From: Acanthaster planci
Lineage: Eukaryota; Echinodermata; Asteroidea; Valvatida; Acanthasteridae
Assembly (NCBI RefSeq): GCF_001949145.1
Contig: NW_019091415.1
Coordinates: 1,169,853-1,180,180, forward strand
Length of the DNA: 10,328 nucleotides
Direction: 5' to 3'
A model generated the notes under the pieces. That model was not told the origin of the DNA, ran no database searches, and saw only the letters and a list, made by a program, of their open reading frames with translations. The position numbers and the translations under genes were made by a program. This document shows positions 1 through 9,900 of this stretch, piece after piece. Within the stretch, counting starts at the first letter, position 1, and the number at the start of each line of letters is the position of its first letter.

Positions 1-1125
1 CCGACGAAGTACATGTACATTCGTCTACAAATATGATGTTTACACGGTTTATTCAAACATAGCTTGTTTTTGTAGTGCACAACTTCCGTAATATCTGAAC
101 GTGGCTTCAAGTTTGTCAATATAGTTAAAGTAACATATGGGGAATATTTCTTGGCGAGGTTTTGCTTGGCATACTGCAGAGATAGCTTCGCTTGCAGTGG
201 TGGTTGGGGGGAGCGCAAAGTCTCCAAAGTATCCTTTGCCCCCCCCCCCCCACACATGTAATTTGTATAAACGCTGCATATTTCCGCCACTGGCCAGAAT
301 TGGACCGTTGCTTAGAGGGAAATTATGATTCTGTGCCTTGCCTTTCCAAAATTATTTCCACACGGCCCCAAGAACATTTCTTTCTTCCTGTATATAGAGT
401 TTGCATGGCTGTCATCTTGTAGGCCAGTGTTTTGTTTCACAAGGTAGCCATACAGCAGGTTTCTGCTGCGGAAGAAAAGAACTGCCCTGCAAGATGGCTA
501 TCACACAATGCCTCTCAAATGTAGTCAGGCCCCTCGATCCACTGCCTACTTGCCTAGAAATGTTTGTTTACGGGCAGTCAGACGATGCGCTGCCAGAACA
601 ATCCCTGCACTCCCTGTAGTAAGTATATGCATAGTTTGTAGGGGCAAAGATAGACATCGAAACAGGCCCTATGTAAATGTAGCTAGGTCTTTTTTGATGG
701 GTGCATGCATGTCGTTAAGTGGGGTACGTTGGTTACGGGATTATTTTCATCACACAATGCGAAATGGTTTCATTGCTAGTCTTCAGAGGATACTAGTCTT
801 CGCCCCTGGTGGAACTTGAATTCAAAAATTCATTTCATTTCATTTCGAAATGCCAGTGGGCTTCCATAGCTACGGCTGGGTCTACTGTCTGCGAGTCTCC
901 GTGTATTTCCAATGGAGAAAAGACCCAGACCTAGCTCCAGACAACAGTTTCCCGTGGCTTGTGGAGCCATGATTAGACGTATTTCGGGTTTAGATTTTAT
1001 ACCCACGTCTGTACTGCTGCACAGCCTGCCTTCCTGGCGCGCGTGCGCGTGCATGTTTAGCACGCTTAACCAAGTACGCCTCGAGTCCAAGACTAGTACA
1101 TTGTCGGGTATTCGGATCGTCTCGT
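1..1125. other. Non-coding stretch upstream, no gene seen
   Basis: Open frames here are short, have no recognisable domains and overlap one another on both strands. The stretch holds GTACATGTACAT at 9-20, the C tract at 239-251, a TTTCA pentanucleotide run at about 830-845 and a 20 bp alternating purine-pyrimidine tract at 1037-1056. Confidence 0.6.
239..251. repeat. Poly-C tract
   Basis: Thirteen C in a row, with six G at 206-211 nearby. A simple-sequence tract prone to length variation and sequencing error. Confidence 0.8.
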
Positions 1126-1236
1126 GAAGTTCCGCTTTCTGAGTTGCCGTTTATCTCTGAGTGGCCGTTCATTTCTAAGTTGTTCGTTCATTTCTGATTT
1201 AGTTGTTTGTTTATGAGTTGTTCGTTTATTTCTGAG
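1126..1236. repeat. Degenerate 18-19 bp minisatellite
   Basis: About six imperfect tandem units resembling GAGTTGTTCGTTTATTTCT: starts near 1126, 1141, 1159, 1177, 1196 and 1215, with a decaying further copy after 1234. Units differ by a few substitutions and by 18 or 19 bp length. No coding potential is visible. Confidence 0.75.
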
Positions 1237-1480
1237 TTGCAATTCTCTTTTCCTTTTCCATTTTTTCATACATAATGTTACAATTATTATAATTTGATAT
1301 GTTTTGCTTGTGCATTTTATATTTATGTAGTTTTATTTACATTTGTTGTTTTTATTTATATTTTCATAATTATTTATTTTGGTTTTATTTGTTAATTTTG
1401 CTGTTGTCTTTTTTTGCCCTGATGGCCGCCCATGCTACCTGTGCCACTCGCGCCTTCTGCCATCTGCTTATCTGCTTTCA
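1237..1480. other. AT-rich low-complexity stretch
   Basis: Strongly T-rich on the + strand from about 1245 to 1415 (TTTATTTATATTTTCATAAT-like text), then a short higher-GC segment up to the inverted repeat. Apparent frames here are artefacts of composition. Confidence 0.6.
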
Positions 1481-2364
1481 AAATGGTAGAAAAGCAGATT
1501 TTATGTTCTGGTAACATGCAATTTCGACTTTTCTACTTTTTTGCCACCTCAAAAAGCAGAACGAATATTGTTTGGTTATGCATTTTTCTATTTCTCTGCT
1601 TTTCTGATTCAAAAAAAGCTGATTGAACTTTTTCTTCGTTTGCTGGCGGCCGAAAAGCGGCCATATGCTTTTCTCCTTTGAACAGGCAGAAATAAGGATC
1701 GAACGTCTTGATAATAACCGTGAATTCTACTTTTTTTTGCTTTTTTTCTATATCGGAGGAGCAATTTTACATAGGCGGCCGAAAAGTGGCCATCTGCTTT
1801 TCTGCCTTCCAAGGGCCGTGAAGATGGTTGTGAACCTCAGGTTATAACCGTTTCCTTTCTTGGGGGATTGAAGACGTATAAACCAATATTTACACTCCAC
1901 CCTATCTTTTATAATTAAAGATTCACAAGTTTTCCTTGGCCCAAGCAAGCTCGTGTTTCTATTGGATGATAGCTGTAAAACTGTATTTCCTTTGAGATAC
2001 TGTTTTCTGAGCCTCATAGGTCCGCAGAAAGTATGCTTTAAGTATTTTTTCTATACGTCTTCACTCCCTCACAACGGAAACCTACAGGTTTATGATCCCA
2101 TTCACGGCCTATTGCAGAAAAATTGAATTAATGATTGTCGTCAAAACGTTCAATCCACTTTCCTGCTTGTTTGCCAGGTAAAAAGCAGATGGCCACTTTT
2201 CGGCCGCCATTAAAAACAGGAAAAGTAAAACTACTTTTGTTGTTGCAGAAAAGTGGAAAGTCCATTGCAGTAAAATGGTCATTCTGCTTTTGAGGTAGCA
2301 GAAGAGTAGAAAAATTTAAAAAATGCATGTTGCAAAGACGTAAAATCTGCTTTTCTACTATTCT
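1481..2364. repeat. Large imperfect inverted repeat (fold-back element)
   Basis: The left arm (about 1481-1890) pairs with the reverse complement of the right arm (about 2050-2364) across a spacer of about 160 bp. Matching blocks occur in the same order. They are GTAGAAAAGCAGATTTTA (1486 on, against 2341-2358), CAACATGCA-type and CACCTCAAAAAGCAGAA (about 1542-1560 against 2282-2298), GGCGGCCGAAAAG-GGCCAT (1645-1664 against about 2190-2209), GGCCGTGAA (1813-1821 against 2101-2109), and GAAGACGTATA (1870-1880 against 2053-2063). The left arm is longer because it carries an internal duplication. No protein is recognisable in either arm. A non-autonomous DNA transposon of fold-back type or a duplicated and inverted repeat are both possible; no target duplication was established. 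Confidence 0.75.
1645..1803. repeat. Direct duplication inside left arm of the inverted repeat
   Basis: Two near-identical 30 bp blocks, 1645-1674 and 1774-1803, share GGCGGCCGAAAAG followed by CGGCCATATGCTTTTCT or TGGCCATCTGCTTTTCT. A third copy lies inverted at 2181-2209. Spacing between the direct copies is 129 bp. The copy at 1774 is closer to the inverted one. Confidence 0.75.
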
Positions 2365-3699
2365 GATAGTATACCAAGGATCTTTACCCAAACATAAACC
2401 CACAGCAAGCAGAATGAGTTTTCTGAAATAAGTACAAGACAGTTTCACAACCAGAGGAAGGGACAATAATGATTGTTTATTAAAGATTATTTGACGTCAC
2501 TAAATTGTGCGGGGGTTGTCAACACATGAATAATTTATGCAATGTGTGAAACCAACCCGTACATAGCTAGGGTGTAGTCTACTAATTCAAGCCCCATTGA
2601 AAACAGTGTAAAATCGGCATTGTTCAGGGCCCAATAACGTGCATACCAACATCCCTGAGGTATATAAAACGCACGTTAAATTATTGTGTGGTCTCTAATC
2701 TTTCAATTTCTTTTCAATTTTCTGTGGGTTACATTTTGAGTTATTCCCACAAAACAAAATTACTCCATGAATAGTGATTTTTCCGAAACCTGCTTGCAGT
2801 CATTTTTCAAGTCGCAACCCTCAACTTTCTCGGGCACTTAGGACCATTTTTCGACCTTCTTTTTTTTTTTAGCCAATCTGCTCTCAGATGAAAGCCCAAA
2901 GACCCAGGGAGTGAATTCTGGCAAAGGTTTACACAATCTCACTATTTTGGGGGCCATACAATCTCCTTTTTCAAAAGATACTGCTGGAGCACTTTTAACG
3001 CTAATGAGCTGGCCTGAAATTCTCACTAAAATTAGTAGAAGGCGCCATAGTGGAGATGCATGAATGGTTGGAATTCTTGGGGATGACTTGCCCCGCCATG
3101 GAAATCTGAAAGCGCGGGGTTGGGGTGCTGACACCATTTAACACCATATAGGGGCGATGTTTGGGATACAGATGTTCAGGATATTACATTGTAGAGTCTT
3201 ACATAATCACGGCATATTGATGGCTTTGTTTTACTGTTCTTCCTATCGAGTGCTGTTGAATTCATTCTGGTAGTTTGGAAATTCGAAGAGTTCTTCACAA
3301 TCTGTCTAAATTTTGCGCTCATCACGAAAAAGTGGAGGCCTAGCCCATCCCCGATCAAAGGGGGGAGGGTACACGTACATACCCCCATCCCCCGGGATTT
3401 ACGCCATGGGGAGAAACTTGGCTTGCTTACATGTACTTTGAACGAGCATTTCTGCGCATTTGCACCGTATCTATGACATGTGCGTTTGTCAACCTTTACC
3501 AGAAATTGCCAGGGGAAAAAGACAACCCAGAACAGGTTTGCGGGACGTCTGGCGCGGGCGTCACGGTGCCCCCAACAAAAGTAGGCCTACAACATAAGTA
3601 TGCCTATTGCATAATTCATGTTTCCGTGACGCCATTTGACCTGTCATCAGAATCAGCAGCATTTGCGTGCTTCCACCGGTTGTGATACATGCTGCCAGC
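2365..3699. other. Intergenic stretch between fold-back repeat and NEK8-like gene
   Basis: No protein family is recognisable on either strand. It contains a perfect CRE palindrome (2492-2499), a TATATAAAA box (2661-2669), a T run near 2861-2870 and a GTAGGCCTAC palindrome at 3581-3590. A distal promoter or enhancer role for the kinase gene is possible but unproven. Confidence 0.5.
2492..2499. promoter_or_regulatory. Perfect CRE palindrome TGACGTCA
   Basis: TGACGTCA is the full cAMP-response element bound by CREB/ATF bZIP factors. It is 1.37 kb upstream of the kinase start codon. A single 8 bp match can arise by chance, so function is uncertain. Confidence 0.3.
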
Positions 3700-3864
3700 A
3701 TTCATGTTTCTATCGTGCGCGGCGCTCGCGCCATGATGTGGATCGAGTGCGCGAGTTGTGGGGAACTACTCGAGGACTGACATGACCGAGTAGGCCTACT
3801 GAGTCGAAGTTTGACTCAGACTTCAGAACTGAGCTGAGTGGCTGAAAGTGAAACGAATGACACG
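3700..3864 (+). promoter_or_regulatory. Putative 5' leader and proximal promoter of the NEK8-like gene
   Basis: The DNA just upstream of the start codon is richer in CpG than its surroundings (GCGCGGCGCTCGCGCC at about 3717-3732, and GAGTGCGCGAG), and no TATA box is visible, which would fit a housekeeping-type promoter. The transcription start cannot be set from sequence. If the leader reaches far enough, it carries upstream ATGs at 3733 (15-codon ORF ending 3780), 3782 (MTE then stop, ending 3793) and 3857 (overlapping the kinase start in another frame). Boundaries are inferred. Confidence 0.4.
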
Positions 3865-3911
3865 ATGGATAAGTATGAGAAAATACGTGTGGTTGGGAGA
3901 GGAGCTTATGG
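3865..3911 (+). CDS. NEK8: NEK8-like exon 1 (coding part, residues 1-16)
   Basis: Encodes [15 protein letters not shown] plus two bases of G16, which is the N-terminal strand and glycine-rich loop of the kinase. The start is supported by a good initiation context (A at -3, position 3862; G at +4, position 3868), by an in-frame TGA at 3835-3837 that limits extension, and by alignment of residue 1 with the known NEK8 start. The donor is GTACGT at 3912 (phase 2). The exon is too short to stand out as an open frame and was found by protein similarity. The 5' untranslated part of the exon has no defined upstream limit. Confidence 0.9.
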
Positions 3912-6900
3912 GTACGTAACATTCCTGTGTTAGACGGTACCGTGGTACGGTATCAAAATGCTTTAACTTCCACTTAAGCCTACATGTACAAGTTTACATG
4001 TTTTAGAACTAGCCTAGTACATGTACATACAAGTACATGTACAGTGTGTACTTGATGCACGAAGCATAGTTTTAGGACTAGAACTGGAAAAAAACTCCAG
4101 GTCTAGTGGTTGAAGAAAGTCATGAAAGCGACAGTGAAGTTGCTAGGCCCAACGACGTTTGACAGCTGTTTTAATGACTACGGAGCTGTTGTGACTGACA
4201 TAAACAAATAGGATGGAACTGAAGGATCTGATCAGCTGGGAAAACTCAAAGAGTTCACAAATTTTTCCATCCATGCAGTGGTTTATCAAAATCCACGAGA
4301 CTGGGCTGAAAAATGGGGGTTTTTTTGCAAGTTAATGGTATTTTCCCCTGCTGATTTGGACTTTTAGGACATACTATCACAGACATCAGAAAATGGTAGA
4401 TATCACTGTTTGATATCAGATACCAGCATCACACTGACATGACTGATAACACAATAAATATGCTGCTGGTAATGGTGAGGACATACCATACATGTATATG
4501 CAACATGTACATGTAGGCCTACATGCATGGCATAAAATGTATTAAATGTTTAGGCCTATGTTCAAATAATTTTTTTTCGTATTTTTGATGTTAGAAATAA
4601 AATCAGAAATTGGCAAAATTTGGAAGGTCATGTCACATTGTGTACACACTTTGTTTTCAATCAAGAGTGAAGAAGACATTACTTCATGTACATGTACTGA
4701 TACACGTAGGCCTACAATGCCAAGATACATATACAAGTATGTACATTTTCACTTGTAGCTTTTCATATTAAAAGATTTGATCACACTGGTGTATCCAGGG
4801 GGCAGGAGGGCAACTTTCCTTGCCTCTGGTGACATTTTATCCTTTTTCAGAAAATTATTGTGCCAAATGAAGCGAAAAAAGGGAACAAATTACCAACCGG
4901 TATTTGTCCCACCCCGAAGCAGTTCAATCAATCAGTAGTATTCAATGATCAATAAATTTTCTTATAAATAGTGTTGTATAAATCACAAGAGTGAACAAGT
5001 TTCATTCCAGTTTTCTGAAACATTGTGCAAGACATTTTTTACATGGACTCATTTTTCTGAAGCTTTGCACAAAAAACGGTGACTTTGAAAACGTCGAAGT
5101 AAACAAATTGTTTTGATATCTTGACAGCAGCTGTGATTTCTGATTGTTTTTATACATCTGATTGCTGTGATTCTCGGATGTTACCATTTATTCTGTGCAG
5201 TTCATAGTGACACATGATATTCCATACTTTCAGCTCTAAGGGATGTCATTTTGCAAAAGTAACATGTACTGTGGCTAAGATGGCTCAGTTCACGTAGCAT
5301 AGGACAATATATTGTCATTGACAGTCCAAACTTTTAGATGGCTTTATTGCATAGCTGATAGAGAGAATCAAAGAAGTGTGTCATCCCATCGCCAACCTAC
5401 ACTGTACGGGTTATCCCATAGTGATATGGTATGAGATACATGTAACTTGTAGCTGATGTACATGTACATGTAGTGGAATAATCGACTCTATGCCATTGCC
5501 AGACAAGTTACGTGTAAATCTCCTAGAGACTATGTTTTTGTCTCCATCTATTAATTAGTAATGAATGTACTAAATGTACAACATGTAGAAACCAAAACAT
5601 TAGCCATTAAATATTCATGCATGCGTATTATGTTTGGCAAATGGGAACACCCAGAGAGATTATGCACGGCAGTCAAAATGTTAACAAGGAAATTTGGTAA
5701 CTTTGCATGAGGAAAGTTAAGGGAATGCCAAAGTGCACCGCGTTAAGGAACTACATGTATCTTCATTGTTGAAAGTATTTGTACATTCATTTACATGTAT
5801 GTATTTTAAGTATTGCATTATCGAATGCGCACTATCGACTTGGGAAGTTTTGTGTCAACTTGATCCGAAATCTACTCAGTCCAAGCATGGAAGAAGGAAC
5901 TCGGAATTTTGGACAAGTTCCAAGTCAATGTGATCTCAGGGCAACTTAGACCCAAGTCAACTCCGCGGAATAAAATAAGTGGACATGTATACAAGTACAT
6001 GTAAACATTTCGTAGTCAACTTGACCATTTGCCAACTTGACCATTTGCCAACTAGACCATTTGCCAACTCGACTGTTCTGAATTTTGTATTTGGCTAGTT
6101 TGTCATTGTTTTATACCAGGACGGTGTATCTCTGCCGTCGCCTCAGCGACCAGGAACTGGTCATCATCAAGCAGATACCGGTTGAGCAGATGACGGGTGA
6201 GGAACGACAGGTGGCTGTCAATGAATCCAAGGTACTCGCCATGTTGGATCATCCCAACATCATCAAGTATTATGAGAACTTCCTGGAGGACAAAGCCTTG
6301 AGTATCGTCATGGAGTATGCTGAAGGTTAGAGACTGCTCCTTTACAGACCTGAGTGGCTTTTCCCTAAACTCTCCTTGATTAATTGATGCTGATTTTCTT
6401 TTCGTAAGGTACCACTCTGGGCAAGAGGTTTTTTTGGTCAGAAAGTTTAATTGGAAAAAATATATATCAGTCACATTTTTAAAAAGAAATCAATTTCCTC
6501 AAGAACTCTTGAGAGCCACTGTATGTGTTCAGTGCAGTCTTGACTCTTGTGCTAATATATTGTATTCTTCCTGAGTTAATTATCCTTTTAATGGATTTCA
6601 ATCAAAGGTAAATAAACTCAGGATGGATTTTTCTGCCCAAGTTTCAGGATGGCACTGAACACACTTGTATGTACTGCATCTCTGAAACACTTTGAGGCTT
6701 GGCCGTTGCATGGTGAGTATTCCCAAGCATACCATAAGTTCTCTGGCATTCTTTCTTCACAGACGTATTCCTTATACAGGTATTTCAATTACAGCAATCT
6801 TTTAAACATCTTTTCAGGTGGAACTCTGTTTGATTATCTGCAGCACAGAGGAAGTGCCCTACTAGAAGAAGGGGTGAGAATGGACAGCTTGGTCTCTTTC

Positions 6901-9900
6901 AATCTGAACTTCAACCTAACTTTGAACCGCAGAGCACCCCTGTTATTTTTGATATGTTGCCATTTGGCTCTGAAAACAGTGGATTAGCTAAATAAGATTG
7001 GCAAACTATTACTGGGCTAGAGGTCCCAATTTGTAAAAAAATGCAGTTTTATTTGTGAAGAAATGCTAACCAGTTCACAATCCACCCCCCCCCAAAGAAT
7101 GGAAGATGAGAAGACCTGAAACAGCCATCACAGTTGGATGAATGTTCAAACATTGACACAAATCAAAACCAAACTTAAATGTGCTACACTTAACCAACTT
7201 ATCTGATATGACAAGCAGCTGCCGTAATTGTCATAAATTCACTATAAATTATGTGCTTTGATAGACTGCGTCCGATTAACAGAGAGAATCTTTTGGTCCA
7301 GTTATCACTATGGTCATGTGACTAAAATGGGAGGTATTCCTATCATTTCTGAAAAGTTCTGAATCTGTCAGAATTGCAAAACCATTTTGATTAATGTTCA
7401 GTTTCATTTATGTTCAGAATTATGTATAAAGTATAAAATTGCCCTTTATGTTCTGAGTTTCATTTAGTGTTTTATGAATTCCCATTGCCACTTGTGCTAA
7501 GTGCTTGATAAAGCTGAGCGTTATGGACACGCACAGGCTGGATCTTAAATATACACTGTTGGACATTCTGACGTGCTATTTTTGGTGGTGCTGGTCAGCT
7601 ATTAGAATAAGAGATGTCTAGTGCCATAATGCATATGGTTACATCCCAAATGCTGACAAAGTCTGCAACTTTGACATTATCCAGGAAGTTCTGCGCCTGT
7701 TTTGTCAGCTGCTCCTGTCCCTTCAACACGTCCACTCTAAGCAAATCCTGCACCGAGATCTGAAGACGCAGAACATCCTGCTCAACAAGCGACGGGATGT
7801 CTTAAAGATAGCCGACTTTGGCATCTCCAAGATTCTCAGCAGTAAGAGCAAGGCCTTCACCGTGGTAGGCACTCCTTGTTACATCTCTCCTGAGCTGTGT
7901 GAAGGCAAACCGTATCCTTGCTCCTGGGCCAAAGACTTGGCTCAAATTGTCGTCATAATGAATAAAAATTTTTTTAATGAGGCAAAGAACGATTAGCAGA
8001 TACACCATAATTCTTGTTGCCACGTGTCTGGCATATGAATATGCATGATTACTTTCATGTACATAATTATCAGCACCTGTAGCTTCTTACAGCTATCACC
8101 TCAGCCTCTGTGTTTGTCAAAGGTGAAATGGTAACTTGCACCTGGAGAAGATCAAAAGCTTTCTTTTGCTACATCACAATTGTACTTTTTCCAAACCTTT
8201 TGTTTGCTGCATTCAAGTTGTACTTTTTCCTAGTCAGCGGTTTGCAAACTGTGGCTGATAGCAAGAACTGACACAGATATTGAAATGTTGAATTGTAAAC
8301 GTTGCTGGTGAAAATACCTCCTTCTTCAGCTGAGACTTCTTTGGAATTAGGTCTTGATGCCACCTATACTTGAGTTATCTACATGTCTATTAATTTACTG
8401 GGCTGGGTGCTAACTTGCTGTACAAAGTGAAGCCTGCTGGGCACATCCGTGTTTTGAACAAACCTGTAGAAAACTCCACAGTTTTGTATTTGGTGTTTGT
8501 ACGGCCCGTTGCATATCGCCTCTATTCTAAAAGCACATGTACATGTATGTTCCGTTAAAGAAAATTTGCCATGAAACCAAAATGCATAGTCAATAGATGG
8601 GAATTGTGATTTGCTTTGCTTAAAATGGGGCAAAGGAAATTAATAATGCAGTTTTGAGAAATAAATGTTAGGGTAGGTTTACCAATTTTCAGAAATCATT
8701 TGTTAACTGGTTACACTGTCAAACTCAGCGTTGATAATGAACATTACAACATGTTGGCATATGTGTGAAGTGTTCTTTCCTTGACATACTGATCCAGTTA
8801 CAATCAGAAAAGTGACATCTGGGCTGTAGGCTGTGTGTTATATGAACTGCTTACCTTCAAAAGGGCCTTTGAAGCAGATGTAAGTCATGTGTATATCGTA
8901 CATTTCAATGCTGTTCTGGCTTCCGCAAGTGGGAATGTAGGAAAGACAATCAGCTGCCATGTTAGAAGTTTTATTTTTGAAATTAGAATTCGAAGTTTTG
9001 ACCATCCATGAACCTGAAAGCTAGCCCCTTATTCCTTTTTCAGCTTGGGGTTTTCCTAAATTGTGCTTGCAAATCCGTGCAGGAAAACTAATAGCACGTT
9101 CTTTGTACTTTACCTTCTAAGGGATGTTGTACGCTAAGCCCAGTGCAAAGAAAGAAATGGACTGGGATCTACCTCTTCTAATCTTGAAAATCTTCCCAAA
9201 TTTCCAAGTGGATTTGTGAAGGACTGCAGAAGGATTTAGTGGAAGATGTTTTTTCATGAAGTAGTATCTCAGCGTGTGTAAGAAGCATTGCACTGCATGA
9301 CTGATAAAGAACAAATGTTTGACCGGCAGTAGGGAGCCATTACTTGCTGTATGCATGTACAGTCATTTGCAAAAGTTGAAGACCACCTGGAATTTTATTG
9401 GTATTTCTGTCTTTTGGCCTGCATTCCATGGTCTCATTGAATGATTAGTCAATATGTTTTACAGTGGTGTATAACACCAGTGTAGTGCACATACCCATTT
9501 GAAGGAATTTTTTTTGTAAAGGCAGATGTTGTATGACATTTTGTCTGCAAGGCAGCATGGGGGAAAAAGCCAGCCTAAGTTACCAGATATAAAGGAGGGC
9601 ACACTAAATATTAGTGTTAAATATATACATTTCAAATCATGGAAATTCAGTCAAATAGCTGTTTAACCAAGATACTAAGTTTACACATTGAAAATAAACA
9701 TAAGTTGCCATGATTGATGGGTTTAAGTTTGGTTTTTCTTCAGGTTAATGCATTTTGTATGGGTGGTCTTAACTTTTTCAAATGACTCTAAGTAATGGCG
9801 CTACGACCAGTATTAAAGATGTAGTGACATGTGCAATGTGCATGTACATGTACCTGTCATTAATGCATGACCATCGTCTGATTTGGGTGTCACTGGGGTA

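Larger units (their letters stand above)
3912..6119 (+). other. Intron 1 (2208 bp)
   Basis: GTACGT donor and TATACCAG acceptor, phase 2. It carries most of the window's ACATGTAC and GTAGGCCTAC palindromes and, at its 3' end, a CAACTTGAC-rich segment ending in the 16 bp tandem repeat. No coding exon is recognisable inside. Being the first and largest intron, it is where regulatory elements would most often lie; none was identified. Confidence 0.85.

Noticed and set aside
2128-2466. 112-codon open frame on the - strand
   Set aside because: It runs through the right arm of the inverted repeat, has no recognisable domain, and its codons follow the repeat's composition rather than a protein.
2838-3137. 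99-codon open frame on the - strand, a possible divergent gene
   Set aside because: No domain or homology recognised; it ends in a lysine run from a T tract and has no promoter or splice support.
3398-3418. X-box-like sequence for RFX factors (ciliary gene regulation)
   Set aside because: TTACGCCATGGGGAGAAAC only loosely resembles the consensus GTNRCC then RGYAAC; the left half does not match.
5268-5300. tRNA-derived SINE box A-like text (TGGCTCAGTT)
   Set aside because: No box B (GTTCGAATCC type) follows at the right distance and no A-rich tail is present.
6103-6474. 123-codon - strand open frame opposite exon 2
   Set aside because: It is the antisense shadow of the conserved kinase exon and has no independent features.
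6649-6987. Open frame giving an alternative kinase start running into exon 3
   Set aside because: Only the exon 3 part resembles NEK8; the upstream residues are intronic, and it ends in intron 3 without the catalytic loop.
7912-7996. Continuation of exon 4 into [10 protein letters not shown]
   Set aside because: Similarity to NEK stops at CEGKP and resumes in exon 5 as YNQKSDIW; the read-through residues are intron 4 ending in a stop.
9117-9356. 79-codon - strand open frame in intron 5
   Set aside because: No recognisable protein, ends near the Tc1-like element by coincidence and lies within an intron of the + strand gene.
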